From contig JAJEKV010000054.1 in NCBI GenBank assembly GCA_021234155.1, forward strand, positions 992,001 through 1,056,000: DNA of 64,000 nt. The letters run 5' to 3'. The position numbers and the translations under genes are program-made. Source of the stretch: Isoetes taiwanensis (lineage: Eukaryota; Streptophyta; Lycopodiopsida; Isoetales; Isoetaceae). Positions 44,799 through 60,281 of the stretch are shown piece by piece (position 1 is the first letter of the stretch; every line of letters begins with the position of its first letter). The notes under the pieces are model-generated. The model was not told the DNA's origin and searched no databases. It saw only the letters and a list, made by a program, of their open reading frames with translations.

Positions 44799-47600
44799 AT
44801 GGTCACCGGGAGAGATGCAGAAAAAGGTGTAAAAATTAAAAATGCCACCAAAGCTGGCAAAGGAACAAAAACAGGTGGAGGTGGTGATGTACACAGGGAT
44901 ACAGAACAAGAAGAAGGACGAGAAGTTGAGAAAGGGGAGGGGCATAGGGATGAGAAGAGGGATGAGACGGAGGCTCACAAACATGATTCTCCCGTGAAGT
45001 CCACTGAGAAGCCTGCTGATGAAAAGCCTGCTGATAGTGACCGCACTATTAGTGACAATAAGGAGGCTACAAAGCACATAAGAAATGTAGCATCCACGGC
45101 CAGATAGCACTCCAAAGAAAGAGAAAGCCGAAAACCAAAGCACAGATAAGGGCAAGGAAATTACAAAAGATTGCAGATCTTGAAGTGCCCGAGGAACTAA
45201 AGATGGACCGTGACGAAGAAGAAGAAATGGCAGAGGAAACACTAAAGAAAATACAAAAGCACGGCCACATGTTCCCCCTTGGAGTCACATACACCAGAAG
45301 AATATCTATCTGGGATCTAGAAGAGGCCCCACCTAATATGACCGCCAGGGTTATTAACCCCGAGCATGTTAGGAGGCTCTGCAAATCATTTGCTGAGGAT
45401 CCACACCCGGTATTCACTCCAAAGAGATGTAGTGCCCTTTGATCCGGATACAAAGGAGTTCTTGCCGAAATGGGTCACGTGAATCTCGACTTGATTCGAA
45501 AAAGATTTTATATTATCAATGGTAATCATTCTACGCCGCCGCCGGCTTCGTGTCTGCGATAAGTTGGGGACAGAGGGATGCTAGAGTCGAGCTCGCCAAG
45601 ATCTATGTCTATAGAATATGCAGAGTTCTTTTCCGAGAGATCGGTGACTGGACCTTCTTCACCGCTGGGATGTGAATGATATAGTAGCAAAGACCGCCTT
45701 CAAGGAACCATATGTGGATCGATCCACCATCTTCGCAAAGCGGCACTGGGAATGCGGAAGACCAGCCCCTGCTGGTAAGGGACAGTCAAGAAGTGACGAG
45801 TACAAGGTATGTTTACGTCTCCTTACCCATTCATTTATCGAAATGGCGCAGCTGCGCTATTTGAATTCAAATGGCGCAGCTGCGCCATTTGAATTGAAAT
45901 GGCGCAGCTACCCATTTGAATTGAAATGAAATGCTACCATTTGAATTCGCCAATGGCAAATGGCTAAGCGCCATGCTATTTTGAATTGAAATGGCGCAAA
46001 TGCGCTCGATTTCATTTCAAAGCAGTTGCGCCATTTGAATTCAAATGGCGCAGCTGCGCCATTTCAATTCAAATAAGGCGCAAATTAGATGTAAATAGCA
46101 ACATTTGAAATTCTAAAATCGCCAGCTCTCTTGCAGCACTACCTTGAAATGGCAGACAAGATTCTGAGGGGCAAACACACGAAGGATGTCAATCGGTTTG
46201 TCTTCATGCCAGATGATGTCTATGCACTCTTCCGCCAGATGTGGAACAAATGGAGGAAGGGAGAACTTAAGGACAACAGGGGTCAAGCTATAGTAATTAA
46301 TTTTGCTAAAGACAAAGATTACTTAGGATAAACTACCTTAGATGCATGAGGGGCTTGGACTATGATGATTGTAGAAAGGTCCTCGAAGAAGCTTTAAGCG
46401 GGGATATATACGTCAAAGTCACCTCAGATTACAAAGGCGATAATTTCTTCAAGACGAGGGCGCAGAACTTAAGAGTACTTGCTTACATGAAGAAGGAGAT
46501 ACTGCACTTCATTGCAGATCAAATTGGCACTAAGTACAAGAAATTCGAGGACCTAAGGAAAGCCACAGACCACTTCTCAGATTCTGCACTTCTGGTTTGG
46601 GGGGTATGCCACCATAAGTGGGTACAGGAAGGAATACTCAAAGAGGGAGTTCATGGTAACATGCCATTCTCCTTGGCCAGGTCCATTCGAAAAATCCTTC
46701 AGCCTGAAACAGAAAAGGCTTTGCCAAGATGGTTTGTGGAGCATGTCACTGCCGGGGGGATTCCGAACGAACGTGCAGTTCTACCTGCCAGCATGATATG
46801 TTTAGATGCAAGGCAGCTTACTCCAGCTTGGAAAAGTGAGACTGTAACCGCGTTCTTCGATAATGTCTCACGGATGATGTACTTAAGAGACATACTGGAT
46901 TCTATGTTTCGTCGGTAGGAGCATAACTTACTATTTGCCAAAGTCGCTTTGAAAGACTAGAATCCGTGTCTAGAGTGTTTGTAGGAATCTATGAAGAAGA
47001 GCCCGAGCTGTGTGTGGTTCAGAATCAAAGAGCCACAAGCTCTTCTATTTGCTACGAGGATTTCGCACGCAGGGGGGAGAGCCCCGGACGAAGACCGGAC
47101 CTTAGGCTATTTGGCGACCATCCTAGAAAGCTCCCCGCAAATTCCTCCTATTCCTAAGGAAGCCATCTAAGTGAGGGCGATGTTATGGCTAAAAACTCAT
47201 GCAAGATGTGTTTAAGTGGAGTTGGCGGTGGTATGGAGGGAGAATATCCGGTGCATAAACAGATTGGTCCCGCAATCTGCGTTCTACCTTGTTGATAAGC
47301 TCGCCCTCAAGGTAACATTGTACTAGATTTCTTCTCCTCGGTGGAGCCTTCTCTAGGGCATCCCTTCATGTAGGAAGAATCGGTGTGACATACGAGCATG
47401 AGTTAGGAAAGATGAAATGCGTGATGGCATTCTCGGGTAGGGTCGAGAACGCCATGTACCCCCGCTTGACCCAAAGGCCATTGACCAACGCCAACGGAAG
47501 TCTTGACTTTGCAAGATGGTGAATCTCGGAAGGGCGACGAAGAAGCTTCTCATACGAGAGAAAGGTGAGACGTCGGCCCAAAGCCGGAGCAGAGCGGGGA
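44799..47600 (+). pseudogene. Decayed gene: charged N-terminus, ParB-like domain, unknown middle, possible DNA methyltransferase end
   Basis: Plus-strand frames in sequence: 44799-45107 is Lys/Glu/Asp-rich. 45185-45600 reads like the ParB/sulfiredoxin-type N-terminal domain, with RISIWDLEE, INPEHVRRLCKSFAEDPHPV, then after a frameshift VVPFDPDTKEFLPKW and FYIINGNHST, the place of the GxHR motif. 45672-45806 and 46137-46331 join in frame through a GT-AG intron. 46346-46918 (190 aa) continues after a small frameshift and is unrecognised. Near 47250-47480, frame-shifted pieces read FYLVDKLAL, GNIVLDFFS and HVGRIGVTYEHELGKMK. These resemble motif I and the following strand of N4/N6 DNA methyltransferases. 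No DPPY motif was found. Several frameshifts make this copy a pseudogene. Confidence 0.5.
45807..46136 (+). other. Probable intron filled by palindromic cluster 3
   Basis: GTATGT at 45807 and TTGCAG ending at 46136 join the flanking frames in phase (TAC AAG, then CAC TAC). Nearly the whole intron is the GCGCCATTT-type repeat. The perfect 22-bp palindrome with core ATGGCGCAGCTGCGCCAT occurs at 45869-45890 and 46043-46064, with a one-base variant at 45841-45862. TTTGAATTCAAA, itself a palindrome, joins adjacent units. Confidence 0.75.
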
Positions 47601-47749
47601 TCAAATTGACCGCAAGAAAAATTAACCCGGATGATTATGAGAAAGTCTCGATGAACACTTCGCCAATGACTATTAAAAAAATACGTATTTTGAAAAATTG
47701 TATCTATTAATATATATATCTACATGGTCTTACGAAAATATGTGTTATC

Positions 47750-48165
47750 TATAGCAAAATGGCGCGAGAGCACTATTTGCTTGGTCTTCACGCTCACGCA
47801 AATAAGACTTTGCACTATTTGCTCGCTCTTAAATAGCGCCGTCGCACTATTTGCTTGCTTTCACGCTTCAAGCAAATAGCTACCGCACCATTTGCTTCCT
47901 TTCGTTAAAGCAAATATCGCTTTAGCGCTATTTGCTTTGTGGTTATTTCTAAGCTAAAGGAGCGGCCGCGCCATTTTGTTTGCTTGCTTTCAAGCTTTTG
48001 GCAATTTAATATTTGCTTTTGTGTTTCTCGGGCCGCTTTTCCTCATACTTTCCAAGTAAATGGCGCCATAGTTCTCTTCCTGACAACTAAAACCGCGCTG
48101 TTTTATATTAAATGTAGCGGTTTTTGCATGATAACTGGTTTCTTTTTAAGCAAATAGTGCCATAT
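47750..48165. repeat. Palindromic cluster 4 (GCRCTATTTGCTT variant)
   Basis: Copies of GCACTATTTGCTTG and GCGCTATTTGCTTT alternate with AAGCAAATAGC. A normal AAATGGCGCCAT ends the block. It is the same design as the other clusters but with a different spacer word (TTGCTT). Confidence 0.85.
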
Positions 48166-48279
48166 CTAGCCATAAATGTGTGATAAAACAGGGAAGAAAC
48201 TGATTTCACGAGAAATTGGAATCACGAAATTTCCAACTTTAATGAAATTCTGCTTGATACCACATGACAGTACTGCAAC

Positions 48280-48932
48280 CAGTCCAATGCCGAGGAGGCC
48301 GACTAGGAGAGGCCAATGGACTGAGAAGCAAATGCTGGATATCCTTGAAGAGGTAAGTGAGCTTGGCATTTCTGTTAGAGAGGCGTCAAGGAGATTTGGT
48401 ATACCAGAATCTATAATTTGGGACTGGTTATATGGTAGAACAACCCACAAACAAACAAACCATCCACAAATTTTGACAACTCTCCAAGAGAAGAAGCTAG
48501 ACAATTAGGCCCTTAGCAGGCAGAGCAAGGAATGGGAGCTACTCTATCTGCTGTCTAGGCAGCAGATATGTCTAGAGAAGGGGGTAATTGTGGGATATCT
48601 GGAGTACCAGGTAGTAAGTGGTGGAAGCTTTTTAAGCAAAGAAACACCCAAAAGTTGCACTCAGGGGTGCAGAAACCCTAGATGTAGCTAGGGCCTGTGT
48701 CATGTCCCAGGAAAACCTCGACAACTTTTATGCGGGGCTCAGGCAGATTTATGCTGAGTTTGCCTTCCCAGCCTCAAGGATTTGGAACGTTAATGAGACT
48801 GGAATTCAGGCAGGGAAAGTGAAGCGGTTGAAAATCATAGGTAGAAAGGGGGAAAACAAGGTGAGTGAGGTCATCATGAGTGAGGTCGTCATGAACAATA
48901 GGGAGTGGGTTATAATTTTGGAGTGTGTAAAT
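48280..48932 (+). pseudogene. pogo/Tigger-like transposase remnant
   Basis: The first frame starts MPRRPTRRGQWTEKQMLDIL and holds a helix-turn-helix of the psq/CENP-B type (VREASRRFGIPESIIWDWLY). After a decayed middle part, a second frame gives ENLDNFYAGLRQIYAEF and then PASRIWNVNETGIQ. This is the start of the DDE superfamily endonuclease domain, with Asn where the first catalytic Asp is expected (NVDETG). The frame reaches EWVIILECVN and stops where the copia LTR begins. The expected continuation was not found on the far side of the copia element. Confidence 0.8.
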
Positions 48933-49343
48933 TGTTAAACAATGTATAAGAAACAACTTGAATCAATATTTCAGTGCAATAGATTGGCAACTAACTCAAT
49001 TATCATACATAAGCTATATAAACAGCTTAAATACTTAGAATTTAGTCAATACAAGTAACAATGCTATTGACCAATATTTCAAGGCATTGATCACTTAGGA
49101 ATAACCATTCCCCTGCATATTAGTTTCACTAGGATCAGCATCACAAAAGCATGCAATTTTGTTTTATTTATAGATCCGATCCTAACCACTTGCAGTCGGT
49201 TCTGGATCAGTCCATTTCGGTCGCCTGTGCTATAGGATAACTATTCGATTCTATTCGACCCCTTAATTTAGCTATAAATATCATATTCTCCTTCTTTATA
49301 ATTAACCATGAATCATATGGTTTATCTTAAACCATTGTATTCA
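48933..49343 (-). repeat. 3' LTR of the copia element
   Basis: Starts TGTTAAACAATG on the plus strand and ends near TTGTATTCA. Direct repeat of 53803-54205. Confidence 0.92.
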
Positions 49344-49500
49344 CCTTCTAACCATTGATATGCTCAACTTTGTCTCCATATATCTTCCCATTGATCTTGC
49401 ATCTTCCTTTAACCATGTTAACCTTACCCTTATATCTAACATTAATACTTCTAACATTCCCCTTCATGTTAGATATTCTATTTCAGATAATTCAACATGT

Positions 49501-51070
49501 TCAGTCATCTGTGTTAAACTGTATCTTTCTGCACCTTGTTCCCTTTACTGTATTTCCTGTATGATCATGATCTTCCCGTGAACATACTGTTATAGCTGGA
49601 CTTACACCAATATCTTCCTGCAACTTTATGAATCTGTGTACTGGGACCACTTTAGTCAACATTTCTGCAATTTGTTCTGTGGTATTTATGTACTCAACTG
49701 TAATAATTCCTTTTGCAACCATATCCCTTACAAAATGAAGATGAAGCTCAATGTGCTTTGTTCTTTTATGAAAGACTGGGTTTTTAGTTATGGCTATACA
49801 ATTTATACTAACAATAAAAAGTGTAGTAGGCTTTATTTGTGCTGAGCCTAATTATGTCAATCATCTTCTTACCCAGACCACCTCCCTAGCTGCTAATGAA
49901 GCTGCATTGTATTCTGCCTCTGCTGTTGACATAGCTATACAACCCTGTTTTTTGCTTCTCCATGATATTGTGCTACCACCAACTTGTAAAATGTAACCTG
50001 AGGTTGATACTCTAGTGTCCATGTCTCCTCCCCAATCTGCATCAGAATATGCAGTTAGCTCAAGGCTATTATTTGAAAATGTTAAACCTTTATTATTAGT
50101 TCCCTTCAAAAATCTGAGCACATACTTTGCTGCACGCCAATATTGCTTTCCTGGGTTATTCCCAAATCTACTCAACATATTCACACAAAAGGCTATATCT
50201 GGTCTGCTACAATTTGCCACATACAGGAGGCATCCTGCTAGTTCCCTATATGGATAATCCTCCATCTCCAATATTTCCTTTTCACTTGTAGGACGTAAAT
50301 CCAATGACACTTTCTGACCTGTGACCATAGGAGATCTTACATTATTGCATTCAACCATTTCAAATTTCTGCAACATCCCTTGAATATTGCTGTTTTGAGT
50401 TAAGGTAATCCTTTTATGCTCTCGATCCCTGTGTACTTCAATCCCAAGGAATCTTTTAAGAGGTTCCAAATCTGTCATCTTGAATCTGTTGCTCAGTAGA
50501 TTTTTGCACTGATTTAAGCATTGTAAATTATCACTTACCATAATATTATCATCCACATATAATGCAATGATACAAAAATGATTTTTCTCCCTATAAGCAT
50601 ACAGATTACCATCATTCTCCAGTTTTGTTGAATCCTTGCTCTCTCAAAAAACCATCCATGCACAAGTACCATTGCCTTGGAGACTGTTTGAGACCATAAA
50701 CATCTTTCTTTAGCCTCCGTACTGTATTTTTCCCTTGCTCAAATCCTTGAGCTTGCTGCATATAAATTTCTTCATGTAGAGCAGCATTCAAAAATGTTGT
50801 GTTGACATCCATATGGTAAAGTTCAAGATCTAGTGCATTAGCAAAAGCAAGAAGAACTCTCAAGCTTGTTAGTTTAACAATAGGAAAAAAAGTCTCATCA
50901 TAATCAATACTTTTTCTTTGAGAGAAACTTTGTGCAACCAGACGCGCCTTGAATTTTTGTTCCCCATCATTACCAACCTTCAGTTTGTATAGCCATTTGT
51001 TTATTAGAATATTTCTATTTTTAGGCTTCTCCACCAATATCTCATCTCTTCTTCCAATGCACTTTTCCAT
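49501..51070 (-). pseudogene. Copia reverse transcriptase and RNase H
   Basis: Frame 50612-51070 carries NKWLYKLKVGNDGE, ARLVAQSFSQRKSIDYDETF, ELYHMDVNTTFLNAALHEEI and KDVYGLKQSPRQWY. A short disrupted part removes the link to frame 49861-50556. That frame starts inside the catalytic YVDDN box and includes LLYVANCSRPDIAFCVNMLS and the RNase H blocks YSDADWGGD and AMSTAEAEYNAA. The end (49501-49760) has HKRTKHIELHLHFVRDMV and EMLTK. Confidence 0.93.
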
Positions 51071-51123
51071 TGGTCTGTATTTTCTGAATTTAGTGCTTCC
51101 TCATAAAACTATTCTATTCTATT

Positions 51124-52760
51124 CTATTCCTCATAATTTCTAGGCACACTAAGCTCCAGAATTGCCATTATATCATTAATCTCAATGTTGAAATTTTGCA
51201 ACCTTTTTGATGTACCAGCAGGCGTTCTTCCATGTTTTTCACGATCTATGTCATTGAATCCTTCTCTCAATCTCTCAACCTCAGTACTTTTCTTCCTTAT
51301 GGTCATTTCTTCTGTTTTATTTTCCACATGTTTATCAGCTTCTTTTTCTTTGTTTTCTTCATAGTGGTCTGATTGTGTTGTCTCCTCATCTTGATTGTTG
51401 TGATCTTCAACTGCAAGTTTATCATCATCTTCTACATATGAATTTACTTGTGCATCCTTTACCTCTGCTTTCTTGTGTTCAATATTGCCAAACAGGTCTT
51501 GTCTACCATCAATTTCTTTTCTATTCTTGTAGAGTATAGTTTCATTAAACTTCACATCTCTGCTAACAATGATTCTTCTTTCCTCTGGAACATAAATCCT
51601 GTAGCCCTTTGACATTTCATCATACCCTACTAGAAATCCTTTTATTGCTCTATTGTCAATTTTTTTCTTACTTCCTTAGGTACATGTGAGAAAGCCATAC
51701 AACCAAATGCCTTCAAATATTCATACCTTGTATTTGTCCTGCTCCACAAGTTTTCAGCTACCTGACCATTTAGGCTAGAAGAAGGTATTCTATTTTGAAT
51801 ATGAACAGCTGCTCGTACTGCTTCTTCCCATAAGAAATTAGGTAGACCAGATTGCTTTAACATAGATCTCGCACAGTGAAGAATTTACCTATTTTTCCTC
51901 TCAGCCACTCCATTTTGTTGAGATGTATGGCTACATGTAATTTGCCTTTTGATCTCCTTTTCTCTGCAGTATTTTTTGAATGTATCATTAACAAACTCTC
52001 CACCACGGTCTGACTTAAGCATTTTACCATTCTGCCTGTCATTCTTTCTGCTTCTGCTTCAAAAATCCTGTAAGCTTTGTAAGCTTGACTTTTTCCACTA
52101 AGGAAAAAATACTTAGTATGCCTAGAATGATCATCAATAAAGGTAATAAAATATTTTTTTTCTTGTAGACTTCTCACATTAATAGGTCCACAGAGGTCAG
52201 AATGTACCAGTTCTAGCAAGTCTCCAGCTCGTTCATGTCTTTTTTGAAAAGGCAATCTTGTGCTTTTTCCCACCATGCATCCATAGCAGACAAAGTCATT
52301 ACTTTCAGCAGCAGCCTTTCCTAATCATTTCCTTTAGATTTTCTATATTAGCATGTCCTAATCTCTCATGCCAAAGCTTTAATGTTGGAATCTCTACTGA
52401 ATTTATACTTCCAGACAAGGTTTTGTTATGAAACCCAAATAGATTCCCAACGCGTTTTGCAAGGAACTTAATTTTATTGTTCTCAAATACTTTACAACAG
52501 TATTTGTCAAGCATAAGTTTGAATCCCACGTCTACCAGTTGACTGACAAAGATTAAGTTCCTTACAATGTTTGGAACTAACTGTACATTATGCAGATTAA
52601 CAACATTGCCTTCCAAATCAAATAGCTCAAGCATTCCGGATTCTTTAACTTCTTGCAGCTCACTATCACCCATTTGCACAAATGTAGAAGTCCTTTTCTT
52701 CCCTTCCTTGAGAGCATCAGTAGATTTAACAACTGATCTCTCAGCTCCACTATCTATCAA
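51124..52760 (-). pseudogene. Copia protease and integrase
   Basis: Frame 52305-52760 begins at the protease active site (MIDSGAERSVV) and runs to the gag-pre-integrase motif LKLWHERLGHANIENLKEMI. Frame 51857-52276 follows with the integrase core (LVHSDLCGPINVRSL, ITFIDDHSRHTKYFFL), but its last third is shifted. Frame 51642-51863 gives LPNFLWEEAVRAAVHIQNR. Frame 51124-51615 is the hydrophilic linker with FNETILYKNR. At least three frame changes are present. Confidence 0.9.
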
Positions 52761-52849
52761 AAGTATGTCGCTGTTTTTGTTAGCAATTTCATTTAAAATA
52801 GAGCATGTAGCAGATCTACATACCTCAGCTTCAGAATCTTCTTCCTCAT

Positions 52850-53786
52850 TTAAAAAACCTCTTGTACCAGATTTACACTGCTAGCACCTTCATTTCTTCT
52901 CATGTTGCTGTTCCTTTTACCATAACCAGAATCCCATTTATCCTTATTCTTATTTCCAATCCCCTTAGGACTTGGACATGCAGCAGCTAAATGCCCAAGA
53001 CCCTCACAATTAAAGCATTTATTTTCTTTTAGCTTGGGACAATTGTTTTTCAAGTGACCATATGAGTTACATCCAAAACATGGTCCTAATTTCCTTTTTC
53101 CATTTCCCACTCGTCCTTTCTTTTTCCCTGCAAACAAGATCTCAGAGTTTTCTTCTTCTCCTTTTAACATTTTCTGTTGTTCAATTTATGTTCTTATCAT
53201 AAGCTCAGCTTTTTCTCTATTTCTAGCTACTGTTCTTACCAAGGTGGACAATTGTTCAAACTCAGAAAATGCCCTTGATAAGGAGAGTACATGAAAATCT
53301 TTGGTAATGGAAACTCCAGCAATCTCAAGATCTGTAACAATGTTATCATATCTTTGAAAGAAAACAGTTAGATTATCTTCTTTCTTGAACTTTAGTTCTT
53401 AAATCTCTGTCAAGTAATTCAATTTGAGATGAATTTTCCACCTGGTAATTCTTGATCAAAAAAGCCCATATCTCCTTGGGTGTTTTATTTTTTATTTTAA
53501 ACATGATACTGGAACTTCGCTTACTAGCAATGATACATCTTGCCTGATGTGCTCTTTTCGTGTGGCTCCCACTTGCAACAACATTTATTGATGGCTCACT
53601 TGCACCACTGTCTCTTGAATTTGCTGTACTGCTCTCACCTTCTTCAATATTTTCTCCAATAACCAGATCCCACAGATCTTCAGCCAGCAGCACATCCTTC
53701 ATCCTTTCCTTCCATGCTTGAAGTCTAGCTTTCCCTTGAAATATCTCAACTCCATTGAGCAAAGAGGAATCAAGTCTAGTTGCCAT
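52850..53786 (-). pseudogene. Copia gag with two zinc knuckles
   Basis: Frame 53373-53786 starts MATRLDSSLLNGVEIFQG and has the LxxWKxRMxDxL-type start of copia gag, with DLWDLVIGE. After a disrupted middle, frame 52850-53170 holds two CCHC knuckles, CFGCNSYGHLKNNC and CFNCEGLGHLAAAC. These bind the genomic RNA. A frameshift near 53400 and a stop near 53185 break it. Confidence 0.9.
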
Positions 53787-53789
53787 TTA

Positions 53790-53801
53790 GCTCTGATACC
53801 A
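53790..53801 (-). other. Copia primer-binding site (initiator tRNA-Met)
   Basis: The minus strand reads TGGTATCAGAGC next to the 5' LTR. The gag ATG (53784-53786) lies only a few bases further in. Confidence 0.93.
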
Positions 53802-53802
53802 A

Positions 53803-54205
53803 TGTTAAACAATGTGTAAGAAACAACTTGAATCAATATTTCAATGCAATAGATTGGCAACTAACTCAATTATCATACATAAGCTATATAAACAGCTTAA
53901 ATACTTAGAATTTAGTCAACATAAGTAACAATGCTATTGACCAATATTTCAAGGCATTGATCACTTAGGAATAACCACCCTGCATATTAGTTTCACTCGG
54001 ATCAGCATCACAAAAGCACGCAATTCTGTTTTATTTATAGATTCGATCCTAACCGCTTGTAGTCGGTTTCAGATCAGTCCATTTCACATGTGCTATAGGA
54101 TAACTATTCGATTCTATTCGACCCCTTAATTTAGCTATAAATATCATATTCTCCTTCTTTATAATTAACCATGAATCATATGGTTTATTTTAAACCATTG
54201 TATCA
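53803..54205 (-). repeat. 5' LTR of the copia element
   Basis: Starts TGTTAAACAATG and ends near TTGTATCA. The exact last base is uncertain by two. It lies next to the primer-binding site. Confidence 0.92.
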
Positions 54206-55731
54206 CAAGAGAAAGCATGAATTCAACGACGATTGAAGACCAAAGACATGACAAAATATGGGCGCTTACCTGTGGCACTTGGCGTCCCCAGAGGATTGAT
54301 CGGAATGGAAGAGAGGATGCTCGAACACTCAATTTAAACCCATGACTGGAATGATGCCACTGTCCCATACCTAGTGGTTCCAGATTTCCAAAAAACTGGA
54401 CTTTAATGGCAAATTGCCTTTCTTGCGGTTGGGGCAGAGAATGTTCGGGCCAATTTGGATGTTCTGGATCGCGGAATTGGGAATGTCTTAGGAAGATCGG
54501 CTCGTATTTTGGCGAAGGCCGGCCAAATTGGCAACGGTGACCGTTGGCGAGTACCTCGATAGCTGGCGGCATAGGTCTCATAGGTGGCATCTAGGCCCGC
54601 GACCACGGTATAGATGTGAAGCCGATATTAATGGGATGTGGCCCATTCGTGAGAGACAGTCAAGCGTGCAATACCATTCAGATGCGCGGCAGGTGGCACT
54701 TATAGCGTGCCCGCGAGGCAATAAACCCCGCGACCCCTGGCTTCGGTTACCAGGACGTGTGGTTAGGGGCATAGCGATGGTGGATGCTACCCCGGCCCCC
54801 ACTGTGAGTCGCATTAACTTGCTAATTTTGCATTTTTTGGTGTTAGTTTCTTTTACAAAGTTGTTGTACAACATTAGGTCTCCAAAATGGCCAGCAGATC
54901 GAGGGACGCGTGGAATTCGGCTCCCTTGGAACAATTTGCCTCTTAAGTGCGCGAAACATGACGACCATACCCTATATTGCATTTACTTTTTGAAGTTGTT
55001 TTGCTTCCATTCTGCTTCCTTTGAAGTTTGTGATGACTACATTGATGCATGCAACTCCTCGAACCTGACATTATACAACACATAAGGAAACTCGTCGACC
55101 TCCTTAAGTACATCTCTGACAAAGCAATCTAGCAGATGTAAGAATGTTTTATGTTTTTGTAGTAGCAATCAAATGGACATGGGAATATATATTTACGGTT
55201 CATTTCAATCCTCCAACATAACCAATTAAGCTTATAGACTCAGATCACGCCTATGGTAAGGGTCACATAAGATCTTGAACCCCTACATGCTTGTTCTTGA
55301 GTTTTTATGTTTTACCACCAAAGGAAGATCTTCTTGAAATGGGACCCTCTTTCTTGAGTTTCTTCGATTCCAAGTGTCCTTTCCACCATACTTTTTATTG
55401 CCCCTACCCAGTGGTTGCAAAATATCGGACTTTGGAGCCATGCTAGATAACATACCACACATTGAATAATCACATAAGCTCATTGTATGTTCGACCAAGC
55501 AAAGGACAAGGTTAGAAAATAGACCTACAATGATGTTGGAACATAGATATTCGAACTGCAGAGCAGATATTTAGGACTAGGCTATCCAATACAGAGTTAG
55601 AACAAAAAATGGCGGCCCAGGCATCTGCGCAAGAATATTCTTACTTGCGGTGCTATATCTACTGAGACAAAGGTAGCATGCGTTGTTTCCTCTTATCCTT
55701 TTGATCCATTGCCGGGCTTGAGCATTCTAGA
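54206..55731. other. Intergenic, no gene recognised
   Basis: Overlapping frames on both strands at 54165-55085 have no domain. The right part must hold the promoter and leader of the PFP-beta gene. I see no decisive TATA box. Confidence 0.4.
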
Positions 55732-59679
<3,948 letters not shown>

Positions 59680-60281
59680 GCCTCATGCTCCTCTAACTGA
59701 ATCAAAATTTGGCGCAGGTGAGCAGATGGACGGGATCTGCAAAAATTTTACCTATGAATGGCCATAAATAAATAATGTAAAGCTTGGTTAAAACTTTGCA
59801 TCTGAATTAAAAGCTGCTAATAACATTGCGGGACTATCATTGTCAAAATTTGAGCATCCAACGTAATTATTTATCCAACATAATTATTTTTTCATTCATC
59901 AATTAAGGAGTGGTTTTTTAATCAACCCTTAATCAATTGTCCTTGCAGATTAAATTCTTTGAAAATTGAGCTACTTTTCACTTTGATCATCTGCACGGCT
60001 AGGGAAATCTATTTAAAGGCATGTATCGAAACCATATGAATCAGATTTGTTCTTATGTGCAAATATTTTGTCTCCCCATTTGCACCTTTCTTCGGGCACT
60101 CAATCTTAACTCCAGTTCTTCCTCCATTTGATTTAACCTACTCGGACAAATGGTAATGCGAAATAACCCTCGAGGCCATGATCACTGTGCATGCTAAGTC
60201 ATTCATTTGTTGCGGATATGGCATTGCTTATATGGACCATAGTCATGCCTCACTCACTAGGAGCTAGGAGGTCTTAGTTGC
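59680..60281. other. 3' flank of PFP-beta
   Basis: Contains the presumed 3' untranslated region, with no gene. The LTR element that follows starts about 600 bp past the stop codon. Confidence 0.6.

Larger units (their letters stand above)
48933..54205 (-). mobile_element. Ty1/copia retrotransposon, decayed
   Basis: LTRs of about 405 bp (48933-49343 and 53803-54205) enclose minus-strand pieces in the copia order gag, zinc knuckle, protease, integrase, RT, RNase H. The primer-binding site is the initiator tRNA-Met type. At least five frameshifts or stops break the polyprotein. The LTRs differ by roughly twenty changes, so the insertion is not recent. I found no matching target-site duplication: the left flank ends TAAAT and the right flank starts with neither that nor a variant. 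The element sits exactly at the end of the pogo transposase frame. Confidence 0.93.

Noticed and set aside
44697-45242. 181-aa minus-strand hydrophobic frame
   Set aside because: It is the antisense shadow of the charged N-terminal part of the plus-strand ParB-like gene.
42108-48165. CRISPR array
   Set aside because: Repeats are short, alternate in orientation, have no unique equal-length spacers, and the genome is a plant's.
54165-55085. Overlapping 134-185-aa frames on both strands
   Set aside because: They overlap each other on opposite strands, have no domain, and one runs into the copia LTR.
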